Of a stretch of DNA of 64,000 nt, positions 45,491-56,946 are shown in pieces. The notes under the pieces are model-generated. The model had not been told where the DNA came from, made no database searches, and was given only the letters and a program-made list of their open reading frames with translations. This stretch comes from Puccinellia tenuiflora (taxonomy: Eukaryota; Streptophyta; Magnoliopsida; Poales; Poaceae): the NCBI GenBank assembly GCA_012064385.1, contig QRDG01000830.1, positions 1-64,000 on the forward strand. Direction: 5' to 3'. Positions within the stretch are counted from its first letter, which is position 1. Each line of letters begins with the position of its first letter. Made by a program: the position numbers and the translations under genes.

Positions 45491-47230
45491 GGGGAAAATA
45501 GCTTAGGAGTTGGCTCAAAGGTTGCTTTATTTTGGGGAAGAAGCCCCTTAAATAGGGGCTCCGAAAATGGAGCCGTTGGGTCATTTTCGTGCGCAGGAAA
45601 AAGAAAAAGGAGATGCAAACAGGCAGACCGGCCTGGCAGCCGGCCCAGGCCGGAGAGGAGGCCGGCGCACCACCCGAATGGGCCGGCCTGGGAGCTGGCC
45701 CAGGCCGGCAGCGGGGCCGGGGAAGCCAGCGACCGGGAGAGGCCACCCGGGTGGGCCGGCCGGGGAACCGGCCCAGGCCGGCGCGGAGGCCGGGAGCCCA
45801 CCCGAGGGGACCGGCCGGTGAACCGGCCCAGGCCGGCAGAGTGGCCGGGTGTGTGGCCGAACGGGCCGGCCTGGGAGCCGGCCCAGGCCGGCGGTGAGGC
45901 CGGCTGCCCCCTCCTTTTCTTTTTCTTTTCTAATTTTCTGTTTAAAAACCGACCGATACCGAAAACGCAATATCTTCCACATACGAACTCCGTTTTCGGT
46001 AATCTTGGACTCGTTGCAATCGTCACAACGAGCACTACAAGAATATACATAGAAACATCATTGTTCAACAAGATATGGTAAAACCAAATGATGGGACGTA
46101 AAAACCTTTTATTGAAAACCGGAAAGCCATATCTTTTGCATATGAAGTCCGAATGACACAAAACCACTTTTGTTGGAAAGAGGACGACAAATGCTACCCA
46201 ATAACATGTGAGAAAATTGAAACCAAGCAAGGAAGATTTTGCTAATAAATGGAAGAGTGAAACCTTCCGCATAGATGGACCGGCAAAATCTCCGACACCG
46301 AAAACTCAATAGGGAACACATATGAGAACCGTTTTCGGTGACCTTGGGCTTGTCATGACAAGCACGACAAGCACCAATATCACACCACGATAAGAGCCAA
46401 ATAGGAACCAATAACGATGATTCCAATAATGCAAAGGTTTGAGCTCTCTACGACCGATACGCTAAAGCTCACTTGAGAGCCCCTCTTGATAGTACGGTTA
46501 CCTATCCTAAAACCCGGTCTCACAACTACACCGCGAGACCGGTAAAATAGAAACCCTATCAAGATCATACCTTTGCCTTGCGCATTCCACTTGAGCTAGA
46601 TGATGACGATCTTGATCTACTCTCAAGTGGATCACCTTTCTTGATTTTGCTTCGCTTGGTGAAGACACGCATATTGCTCCCCCATACACCAAGATGGGAG
46701 AGGCATTCTTCGACATATCTTCACATGGCCTTTATCTTGATGATCACCACGTGACACCATCCACCATGGACAACATAGGATCTTGATCAACAAAAGATCT
46801 TCTTCTGATCACCACGTGACACGCATATTGCTCCCCCATACACCAAGATGGGAGAGGCATTCTTCGACATATCTTCACATGGCCTTTATCTTGATGATCA
46901 CCACGTGACGCCATCCACCATGGACAACATAGGATCTTGATCAACAAATGATCTTCTTCTGATCACCACGTGACGCCATCCACCATGGACAACATAGGAT
47001 CTTGATCACCAAATGATCTTCTTCTTCACATGCCCTAATCTTGTATGTTGATCAACTTGCACTTAGCCTTGATCAACATATAGTATTCTTCTTTTAGCCT
47101 TGACTCCAACATATGGAGTACAACCATTCCATACGGACCAACACTGCAAATATAACTCAAAGCACACATTAGTCCATAGAGATTGTCATTAATTACCAAA
47201 ACAACACATGGGGGCAACCATGCCCTTTCA
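45491..47230 (-). mobile_element. 5' LTR of copy B, right part
   Basis: Continues 34948-36024 after the nested gypsy element. It includes the GGCCGG-type block (45625-45906), the TATTTAA box (45547-45554) and the CTTTCA terminus at 47230. A short sequence with GATCACCACGTGAC repeats is duplicated two to three times at 46740-47000. Confidence 0.85.
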
Positions 47231-47278
47231 ACATTTACATTCTGCAAATTTACCATTACTAATATCTTCCAACCGCAG

Positions 47279-47891
47279 GTGTGGCACAGTGTGTCCGGTG
47301 CTATTCGAGTTCCTGTGTTCTTCAAATATCAAATTTGCCAGCGTCGACAAATGGGGTGACAAGAGAGCGATGATGAGATCCTGGTCCATTAAAATTCCAG
47401 ATGAGTTCCATATTGATTTCCAAGATTTGTTCCGGTATGAAGGCCGTTACAGGACTGGAATGAGTGTGATGGCATCCATTCTCATCGACGACTCCTACCA
47501 GGACATGAAGAACAACTTCCCAAAGGAGCAGCATGACTTTTGGGAGAAGCAGCCACTTCATGACATTAACATCCACTATGCTGTTGTTGATGGCTTTGTT
47601 TCCTATGAGTTGTACCATAAGATCACCGATTTCATGAAGGGGCAACGACACCTGATGCCAAAAGAACCAAAGCCTCCTCAACCAAAAGCAGAGTATTGTC
47701 CTAGTTGTGTGCATGCCATAGCAGAAGCAGAGCGCAACAGAAAGCGTTCAGCCTGGGCAGATCCTGATGCAGCATGGAGAGGTGGCAGCACTTCGATAGA
47801 GGGGCAGTCCAACGACTGGGGGTGGAATGAGGCAGGCGGGTGGAAGCCTGACGTGTCGTCCGATACACAGTTTGCCCTCGGCACGAAGTGA
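47279..47891 (+). pseudogene. 3' fragment of a DEDDy-type 3'-5' exonuclease gene
   Basis: An acceptor-like site (CCGCAG) ends at 47278, followed by an open exon to a stop at 47891. The sequence up to about 47640 resembles the C-terminal half of plant RNase H-fold 3'-5' exonucleases: NIKFASVD, then a helical segment, then YAVVDGFVSYELY, which fits the Exo III Y-x3-D motif. The Exo I DxE motif and all upstream exons are absent, cut off by the copia-type LTR at 47230. The tail has a CPSC motif and Trp-Gly repeats (WGW...GGW) near 47814-47845. It may be a native gene remnant or a fragment captured by the CACTA element to its right. Confidence 0.6.
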
Positions 47892-48079
47892 TGAGCCGCA
47901 TCAAGCGGTCCATGTTAATATGTAGTTGCCTGAACATAACTAGTATGTGTGGATGCTTTTGTGTAAATAGTTTAGTACTAAGACTCATAGCAAGTGGTGA
48001 GCGGCAGCAAGCGCTCCCTGTTTATGTACCGGTAGCTCTGATACTTTTGTTAGCAGTTTCAGTACAATGTAAGCAGTTC

Positions 48080-48915
48080 AGTTTCCTTGGACCCTTTTCC
48101 AATGTAAAAATTATTGTAAATGACCATGGGAAGTTATTAAGGCTATGTAAGCATACACAAAAACTTTGACCTCTAGATTCAACTTCCTTGGACCCTTTTC
48201 CAATTGTGCTTCATTCAAATGATTTTCTTGGTTTTTCTTTCAAAATTAATGGTAGGCACACCTAAAGTTGCAAAAAATTATTGTAAATGACCATGGGAAG
48301 TTATTAAGGCTATGTAAGCACACACAAAAAGATTGACCTCTAGATTCAACTTCCTTGGACCCTTTTCCAATTGTGCTTCATTCAAATGATTTTCTTGGTT
48401 TTTCTTTCAAAATTAATGGTAGGCACACCAAAAGTTGCAAAAAATTATTGTAAATGACCATGGGAAGTTATTAAGGCTATGTAAGCACACACAAAAAAGG
48501 TGGACCTCTAGATTCAACTTCCTTGGACCCTTTTCCAATTGTGTTTCATTCAAATGATTTTCTCGGTTTTTCTTTCAAAATTAATGGTAGGCACACCAAA
48601 AGTTGCAAAAAAAATATTTTAAATGACCATGGGAAGTTATGTAAGCACACACAAAAAAGTTTGACCTCTAGATTCAACTTCCTTGTACCCTTTTCCAATT
48701 GTGCTTCATTCAAATGAGATTTTCTAGCCTTTTTTAATTCATAATTAATGGTAGGCACACCTAAAGTTGCTAAAAATATATTTTAAATGACCATGGGAAG
48801 TTATGTAAGCACACACAAAAAAGGTTGACCTCTAGATTCAACTTCGTTGGACCCTTTTCCAATTGTGCTTCATTCAAATGATTTTCTAGCCTTTATCATT
48901 CAAAATTAACCCTTT
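48080..48915. repeat. Tandem array of a 167-bp unit, five copies
   Basis: The word AAATGACCATGGGAAG recurs at 48118, 48285, 48452, 48621 and 48785, a period of 164-169 bp. Each unit also carries CTTGGACCCTTTTCCAATTG and GGTAGGCACACC. The first copy is partial on its left and starts in what would be the 3' UTR of the exonuclease fragment. From 48916 to 49380 the sequence is AT-rich without further units. Confidence 0.9.
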
Positions 48916-49380
48916 TCCATTTGTGGCCCCATAATTTTTAATACGTTTAAAAAAAACCAACCAAAGAACCAATGTGTTTTAGATTTCCACCAATTGAATG
49001 TTGAATCAGAAGCCACACACTTACTTGCAAGTTTTCGTGTTCATTCATGTCATAACACAAGGTTTCACCATTTTTAACAATATGAACTCATAAATGAAAC
49101 ATTGACACATAAATTTGAAGAAAACCTGTGCAATTTGGTTGTCCCCTATTATTAACATGATTTTCGGAATAGTGCATATATAGTTTTTAACTTTTAATGA
49201 CTCAAATAATCTTTTGGTATTATATACGACAAAAAATAATTTAAAAATGTACATTTTTTTCAAATTTTCCTTCTTCCCTCCACCTCTTACCCGGCAATTC
49301 AACTTCCCTCCTAAATTTGGGAAAATTTCCTTCCCTCCACTTTACCCCGCCCGACACAGCTATTTTTTTCGCCCGCGCTA

Positions 49381-49389
49381 CTATAAATA
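49381..49389 (+). promoter_or_regulatory. TATA box of the TNPA-like gene
   Basis: CTATAAATA in a C-rich context, followed by a CT-rich leader and the ATG at 49538. This spacing fits a leader of about 120 nt. Confidence 0.6.
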
Positions 49390-49537
49390 CATCGTGCTAC
49401 CCAACCCCCTTAATTCCGTTCCCCGTTAATTGCCACCTACAAATTCATTCCCTCCCTCATCGCTCTCTGCCTCGCCAGATCCACTCTCTTCGCCAGCAGT
49501 TCCTACCCTCTCGCCGGCAGGATATCCGGCGGCCGCC

Positions 49538-52347
49538 ATGACCGGTCCCCGGAAACCACCCAAGGCTCACGATCCTCCCAAATCTACGCCGAAGAAGGTC
49601 ATTCAGAAACGCCAAGGTTGTAAATCTTGCCCACATTTCAGTACACACTAGATCGATCGTTGCCAGTTGTTAGACTAGGGTACGTGATGTTAAGAACTAC
49701 ATGCATAAGAATTTAGGTTTACGTACGTTCTACTAATTTACACGATCGCATCTCGGGTTTTAGGGACATTAGATCATTTTTGTTACCACGATCGCATCTA
49801 GGGTTTTAGAAAAGGAATTCTTTAGATAATATCTACATGTACTACAGAAGAGGATCTGCGATTTTTATCAATCTTAGATCTGAAACGTTGCATGAACTTT
49901 TTTAGTTAACTGAATGAGATCATATATTTGTTATGTCCATTAATTTTGGGAAATCATATACTCGCTCCGATCTGCAACATTGACGTGAAAACAAACTTCT
50001 CATGTCTGTTCTAAATTAGGCCACTATATTATTTCTGCAACCTAACACATATTTCTGATATTGCTGTCACGAATTCCTACAAGCTAATACACACAATTCT
50101 TTTCATTCTTTTTCAGCTGCTAAAGAAAAAGAGGTAGTACCTGCATATGAGTTAGAAAGGAGAAAACAGATGGAGGAAAATGCTGCTCGTCTACAGCAAG
50201 CCATGGAAGCCAAATTTGCTGCGGGAGGTCTTAACCCACAAGATTTCAGAGAGGTTGCACGTACCTTCGTGTATGGTGGGCTACAAAGCGGGATTAATCA
50301 GAAACAAAACGAGCCACAACGTCAACACAAGGACCTACAAGATGACCCTGCATATCAACCAGATGATGAAGAGCTAGGCAATGAAGATGATGAATTTGAT
50401 GCAGATGAGGAGGAGCGCAATGTGTCAAAGCGGCCGTCTCAGGTCGAACATGTCTATTAATTCGCAAATTGCTTATCTAATGCATGGTAGTGGTACTACA
50501 TTCATACTTATGTCTTCATGCATTATCAAACAGGCAGTGGATGAACCTACACCTGCAGCACATAAGCGTGTCAAAAACGTTGTACCTTCATCCACCATTT
50601 CAACAAGATCAAGAGCACCTACTGTCACTGAACCTGCGGCCTCAGATACGCCTACGAGGACAGAAGACGGCAACGCTGAAGAGCAAAACAGACCTACGAC
50701 GCAGATTCGTACTTCTGATGGCAGCAACTCACCTGATGACAATCAAATTGTTCAGTTTGAACGCCAAGGTACGAACATCGATACTTTACATGTTTTACTG
50801 CTGCATATTTACAAATATTTGGTCAAGTTTAACCTAATTTGTGTCTTAATATCAGATGCATTGTCAAACTCTGTCAAGTCAAAACTGAAAGGACAAGGAC
50901 GCAGACCTACCATGGGGCATTCACTCCATGAATGGACAAAAAAAATGGTGGCAATAAAATGCAAATTGACTTCACTGCAGGCGTGAGGAGACCCAAAAAT
51001 CCGCTGCATGCAGCAAAGCTTAGCTCTGAGGTTGGTATGCACATCCGCAGCGATAAGATGCCCCTTGCAACACACTGGAAGCTGTACGACAAAGATAAGA
51101 GTCTCCAAGAGGCTGTTCCTTCTGCGATTAAAAAAGTTGCGGTGAGTCTAGTCTCTTCATTTATATTAATCAGTTTGTTACATGGTTAACAACTTAATTT
51201 CTTCATATGCAACACTCTTTCGCAGGAAAAGTTTGTGATGGACACATCTGATGAAGTGACCAAATCAGTGTGCATAGAAATGATACAAAATAGTATTCGA
51301 CAACAACAATATAGGCTTAAGAAAGTGTACTGGCCCAAGATTCAAAAGCTTACTCCTGAGCAAGCTTATTCGATGAAGCCTAGTAGTGTAGAAGAGAATA
51401 GTTGGAAAGAACTTGTGAACAGATGGTTTGATGAGCACTACCAGGTACATAATTCATATTTCTTTCACCTACAGCTACTTAATTCATACATATTTCCTTT
51501 TATGGATAACTTAATTAATTCCACCTGCTGAATACAGGAAATGTGTGTTCAAAATGTAAAGAACAGAGAAAATGTGAAGCAGGACCATACCACTGGATCC
51601 AGAAGCTACATTGCCCACTACGAGCATGTTGTAAGTATTTCAACTAGGTCTATGCAATTCCTAGCTACTTGTACTGCAAATATATAATTTATAGAACTGA
51701 TATTGAAAATTTACTAATCCTTGTAGAAGGCTCAAAACAAGGAGGAGGAAACATCACCAATTGAATTTTACAGAATAAGCCACACTAACAAGGATGGTGT
51801 GATGCCTCAGGAAGCACAAGATGCATATGTAAGAAATATTAACCACAACACAAATTTATTATTAATGTCTCGGCATACAAACATTTGAAACATTTGAATC
51901 TAATTACAGGAAGAAATGTTGTTAAAAAAGATGGGACCACACCCAGAGGATCATCCTGTACAGACAGATGTGATGATTGTTGAACAAGTCCTGAAGGAAC
52001 AGAGCTCCTCCAGCTCTAGCACATTCCTGTCAAGATTGGGCGTCTCATCATGCTCCCAGAGATACACTATTTCTAAAGAGCGCATTAGAGAGCTAGAAGA
52101 GAGGCTTGCTGATCAGGAGCAACAATCATTAGTGGCAGCTGAAAGATATCAAAATGATATGGAGTCAAGGATGCAAACCCAGGAACAAAAATTTGAAGAA
52201 TTGAGAAGGAAACAGGCAGAAGAAATTGAAGCTCTCAAGAAATCTCAGGAAGAGAAGACTTTGGCATACGAAAATAGGCAGCAAGAAATGGATGCCCTAT
52301 TTAGTTTGCTATTAAGGACGTCGCAGCAATCATCGCAGCCCAACTGA
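49538..52347 (+). pseudogene. TNPA-like CACTA protein gene (Transposase_24 type), eight exons, one apparent missing base
   Basis: Exons: 49538-49616, 50117-50442, 50534-50768, 50856-51141, 51226-51444, 51538-51630, 51727-51828, 51910-52347, all GT-AG. The summed length is 1778 nt, one short of a full frame of about 592 codons. The break is in a run of eight A at 50938-50945 in exon 4: upstream and downstream parts are open in adjacent frames. The centre has the WK.Y, VPSAI and ENSWKELVNRWFDEHYQ features of Ptta/En/Spm (PF03004) proteins and the GSRSYIAH...EFYRISHT block. The C-terminus is a coiled coil (about 500-590). In En/Spm this protein binds subterminal repeats. It could be functional if the missing base is an assembly error. 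Confidence 0.75.
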
Positions 52348-52619
52348 TGAACATCACCGCCATCCTGATGCATCTTTCTTAATAAAGAACAGTGCTAGAT
52401 ATGCTACTTTTTCCTGTCTTATTCACCTCATTGTCTTAGAAATGTTTTTTTCTTTCAGACTTATAGCATGTGTGCCACAATATTTGCTATAATATTGATT
52501 TGGTTCCATTTATATATTTGTTTTCAATTGTATTTCTCTGCAAAAAATTGCCAGAAAATTACATTTTTACAAAATTCTTTTCTGCAACCATGACGGAAAA
52601 TGTGACACCGTCACCAAAA

Positions 52620-52860
52620 TCTGGGCCCACCTTACAACAACGTATGGTCCCACAATCCTAAAATGGTGGGTCCCACTTCTCGCAAAACGAAATGGTCCCA
52701 CATGTCAGAATTTTGTGGGTCCCAGTTACCAAAAAAAATTGGGTCCCACTTACCAGAAAAAATTTGGGTTCCACAATAAGTGGGTCCCACTAACCAGAAA
52801 AAATGGGTCCCACCTGTCAGGATTAAGTGGGTCCAACTTGTCAGCACGGTCCTAGCCCAC
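52620..52860. repeat. Array of GTGGGTCCCAC-like palindromes
   Basis: About nine copies of TGGGTCCCA or TGGTCCCAC, often inside the perfect palindrome GTGGGTCCCAC, are separated by A/T-rich spacers containing CCAGAAAAAA. They lie between the TNPA-like gene and the CACTA end, where subterminal repeats bound by the element's proteins are expected. Confidence 0.8.
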
Positions 52861-52949
52861 ATGACATCATGTGACGTTACAGCATCTGGACCCACTCATC
52901 AGCATCCACGTCACCACAGCTGGACCCACATGTAAGAAGCCACGTCAGC

Positions 52950-53246
52950 ATATGTTGACCATTCGTACACTCAAATTCAACTTAATAGTGACAAATTTGC
53001 AAACAAACGGTGACAAATCAGGCTGTCACAGATTAACCATGATCATTGAAAAAAATTCCTACCGTCACAGATTCAACTTAATCAGTGACAAAAAATTTCA
53101 TCTCGTCATCCCCATGAATCTATGACGGTCAATCAGTGACAAACCTAATGACGCACCATTTTTGTCATCCACAACTAATCAGTGACAAAAATGGGCTAAT
53201 AAGTGACAAAAGAAGTTTGTCACTAAAAGTCATTTCTCTTGTAGTG
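52950..53246. mobile_element. Right terminus and subterminal repeats of a CACTA element
   Basis: Ends CTTGTAGTG at 53246; read inward on the minus strand this is CACTACAAGAGAAATG, a typical CACTA terminus. Multiple TGACAAA or GTCAC words at 52985-53225 are in both orientations, as in En/Spm subterminal regions. The 3 bp after it are ATG. No left CACTAC terminus preceded by ATG was found in the window. Confidence 0.85.
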
Positions 53247-53249
53247 ATG

Positions 53250-53858
53250 GTTGCCATCACCAACTATTGCAACTACAACTATTGCTACTCTTAGCGATAA
53301 AGTAAAGCAATTACATGGTGATTCAATGACACACAGGTCACATAAAATAATAGACAACCATATGGCTCCTGCCGGTTGCCGTACTCATCGACATGCAAGT
53401 CGTGAAAGATTACAAACATGATCATTGCATACATTATCACAAATCACACATTGGCCATACCACATCACAAACCCTGCAAAAACAAGTTAGACGTCCTCTA
53501 CTTTGTTTATGCAATTTTTACGTGGCTTGGGTCAATGAGATAGAACCGTTCTAATATACGCAAAACCACAACGGTGATATGAGAGTTTCTTATTTACTCA
53601 TCCTTTTAAAAGGCCTTCCATTGCAAATCGCACCTCACCATAGCTAGAGAAACAGACACCCGCCAACCACTTATGCAATACAAGTTGCATGTTAATCGTG
53701 GAACCGGTCTCTCGTGCGTGGACGAGTAAAGTTGGTCCGGGCCGTTTAAATCCAACCATCCAACAAGATACGAAGTACACGCGAGAAGGTATCAACAAAA
53801 ATATCAACGCCCACAACACCTTGTGTTCTAATCGCACCAACATCTACGAATAGATCTA
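53250..53858 (-). other. 5' internal leader of a BARE-like copia element
   Basis: Lies between the CACTA end and the copia PBS. No ORF. The sequence around 53650-53760 resembles leader sequence of Triticeae copia elements. The CACTA element appears to have inserted in it or to abut it; the rest of the copia interior is not seen. Confidence 0.45.
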
Positions 53859-53871
53859 GGCTCTGATACCA
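53859..53871 (-). other. Primer binding site of the BARE-like element
   Basis: TGGTATCAGAGCC on the minus strand, one base from the LTR edge at 53873. Confidence 0.85.
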
Positions 53872-53872
53872 C

Positions 53873-54374
53873 TGAAGGGGTCGTTGCATAGAAAACAAAA
53901 ATTTTACTACGAAACAAGCAGAAGAAACCCCACGATCTAGATCTATTAGACGAAGGTAGCGAAGTGGAGATCCAATCTCTTATCCTTGAAGATCGAACAA
54001 ACGCGTTTTGTCGGTGCAGGGGTTGGCTAGTCGATCCCCGCAACTAGACTCATCTAGTCGCGAGGAGATGTATTATCCACGCGATCCAATCCGATGGAGC
54101 ACCGCACGAGCAGCGCCTCCGCGGTATCCACACGTACGGATCGATGTAGACTTCTTCTCCTTGATCCTGCAAGCGAGGAAGAAGTGGCTCGTGAGATCCC
54201 AGCAGCACGACGGCGTGGTGGTGGAGATGGTGGAGGTTTTCCCGTGGACAAGGCTTCACCAAGCCATGTACGAGAGGGAGGGAGGAGAGTGGTGGTGTGG
54301 CTAGGGTATGGGTGCCACGCCCCAGCCCTCCCCTCCTCTTTATATAGGCGTGGGGGGGGCTGCCTTGGCCCCTC
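53873..54374 (-). mobile_element. BARE-like copia 5' LTR, left part (interrupted)
   Basis: Starts TGAAGGGG on the plus strand, like the CCCTTCA end of the solo LTR at 6419. It has a TATA box (TATATAAA, minus strand, 54339-54346) in an equivalent position. It is broken at 54375 by copy C of the gag-only family and continues at 59986. Confidence 0.7.
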
Positions 54375-56946
54375 TGAAAGAACAACTATGCCCGAGATGT
54401 CGCCTAGAGGGGGTGAATAGGCGATTAAAACTTTTTCTATTTAGGGGCTTGATAATTGCGGAATAAAACTATGTGTTTAAATTAACAAGCCAACAACCTA
54501 ATATTCTAGGTTCACCTATGTGCACCAACAACTTATGCTAAGAAAGTCAAGCAACAAGGTGATAGCAAGATAGGAACTTCAAGCACGAAGGCTATCACAA
54601 TGTAAATTGCATAAGTAAAAGCTCGGGTATAGAAATAACCGAGGCACGCGGAGACGAGGATGTATTCCCGAGTTCCTCCTTGTTAAGGGAGTACGTCTCG
54701 TTGGAGGGGTGTGAGCTCACCACAAGAGGCCTACTCAAGATGCCATAAAGGCCTCACCCTATTCTCCGATGAACCTCACCCAAGGGATTGGTTCACCTTC
54801 CACTAATGAAATCCTTCAAGGCGGATTCCGGAGCCCTTTACAACTCTTCTTGGGGCACACACCCACAACTCAATTGGGGGCTCCCAAACTCGTGCCGAAG
54901 CTTCACAACTCGAAGGCTTCGCGGCACCTCCAACCGTCTAGGGTACACAATGCACCCAAGAGGCAACAAGCTCTTGGGAACACAATGCACCCAAGAGTAA
55001 CAAGCTTCTCAACGTCGTTCTTCACGTATCACCGTAGGGAGAGCAACCCGATGCAACAAATGCAAGAGGCAAGAACACACAAAGTGGTCAAGTCCTTCAC
55101 TCCCAAATTCCAACCAAGCAACAAATGCTTTGGGGGGAATAGGAGAGGAAGAACAAAGGGATGAACACAAAGCAACCCCAAATCTAGATCCACAAGGTTC
55201 TCCTCACTTAGAAGAGATTTTGATTGGTGGAATGGTAGATCTAGATCTCCTCTCTTGAAACCCTAAATTTGGGCAAGAATCATTGGAGGGGAAGAGAGGA
55301 ATCAAGCTCACAAGGATTAGAACAAAAGGGAAGAGCAAGAACAGGTGAGCAAAGTGTGTAACCAGGTTTTTTGGGGGGGGGGGGGGAGGAGGCTTTTTAT
55401 AGCCTCCCCCAAAAACTAGCCGTTGGAGCCTGCCTAGGCCGGAGACTCCGGAGTAAGTGACCGGAGACTCTGGCCTGCTGGGTCATCGGGGAGGCCGGAG
55501 ATTCCGGTCCTTGGGGCCGGAGACTCCGGCCAGGCCGGAGACTCCGGGCACCCTCCGGGGGAGCTCCGGACCCCTATCCAGAGGCGCACCACACAGATGC
55601 AAATGGGCTGAGAAAAAAGAGGGCCGGAGATTCCGGGTCCTAGGGGCGGAGACTCCGGTGGGCCGGAGACTCCGGTCCATCTCCGGGGTAACTCCGGACC
55701 CCTATACAGAAGCGCACCACAGCAAGGTCAAACGGCAGCGAAAAACAGGGGGCCAGAGACTCCGGGTCGTTGGGGGCGGAGACTCCGGTGTGACCGGAGA
55801 CTCCGGACCCTCTCCGGGGTAGATCCAAACAGAGAGAACCAGAACTGCCATAACTTTTGCAAATGAAGTCCGAATCGAGTGAATCCAATTTTGTTGGAAA
55901 GAGGACGACAAGAGCTTACCCTACAAAAACTGAAAATATGAAAACAAGCAAAGGAGATTGTGCGGAGGGATGGAATGGTGAGACCTTTCCAAGCAGATGA
56001 ACCGGCAAAATCTCCAACACCGAAAACGCACAAGCTTTTCATCAAGACTCCGTTTTCTATGATCTTGGGCTTGTTTCGAAGATAATCACAAGCCCTACAA
56101 GATCATGCATATACACATCATAGTCTATCATGTGAGGAGGAAAATATAAGGAGAGAGTTTGACCTCAATACCAAAACCGGTAAAACCTCCAATACCAAAA
56201 ACGCAAGAAGATATTCATTAAATCTGTTTTTGGTGAACTAGAGCTTGGTATGGAGATGAACACAAGCTCTAAATTCTCACATGGATAAAAGCCAAATAAG
56301 AACCAATAAAGATGATTGCAAGGATGCAAAGGTTTGTGCTCTCTACGACGATACGATCATGATACTCGGTCGAGAGCCCCTCTTGATAGTACGGCTATCT
56401 ATCCAATAATCCGGTCTCTCACTAAACATCATGAGACCGGTAAAATAAAAAACCTATCAAGATCATACCATTGCCTTGCGCATTAAACCACTTGTGGTCG
56501 ATGAAGACGATCTTCATCTCCTCAAGACGAACCACCTTTCTTGATTGCGCTTCGCTTGGTGAAGAATCACATGACGCTCCCCCATACACCAAGATGGGGA
56601 GAGCACTCTTCGGCATATCTTCACTTGAACTTGAGAGTTGATCAACCCGCACAAAGCCTTGATCAACCCAACACTTTTCTTCCCTTGAGCTTGACTCCAA
56701 CAAATGGAGATCAAGCAAAGCACCTTGACTCCAACACATGGAGACAAGCTTGGCCTTGATCAACAAATGATCTTCTACCTTGACCTTGACTCCAACCAAT
56801 GGAGACAAGCAAGCTTGGCCTTGATCAACAAATGATCTTGACACAAGCTAAAGGACAACCTACATATAGAGCTCAATGCAAATATTAGTCCATAGAGATT
56901 GTCATTAATTACCAAAACCATGCATGGGATCAACCATGCACTTTCA
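54375..56946 (-). mobile_element. 3' LTR of copy C (2572 bp)
   Basis: TGAAAG...CTTTCA. It carries the CCGGAGACTCCGG block (55438-55815) and TATAAAAAG on the minus strand at 55393-55402. It has about 350 bp in its middle (about 55810-56150) that copy A lacks. Confidence 0.85.

Larger units (their letters stand above)
26336..47230 (-). mobile_element. Gag-only copia-type element, copy B (with nested gypsy)
   Basis: Order on the minus strand: 5' LTR (47230-34948, interrupted by the gypsy element 36025-45485), initiator-Met-type PBS, 711-aa gag, long non-coding region, PPT, 3' LTR (29075-26336). There is no protease, integrase or reverse transcriptase, so it must rely on another element's enzymes. 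The flanking 5-mers differ (TAGCC at 26331-26335, ACATT at 47231-47235) and the two LTRs differ by several indels. The present structure is therefore probably recombinant rather than one simple insertion. Confidence 0.85.

Noticed and set aside
53828..54420. Several ORFs of 60-110 aa around 53.8-54.4 kb
   Set aside because: They lie in a BARE-like LTR and its leader, in conflicting frames, without domains.
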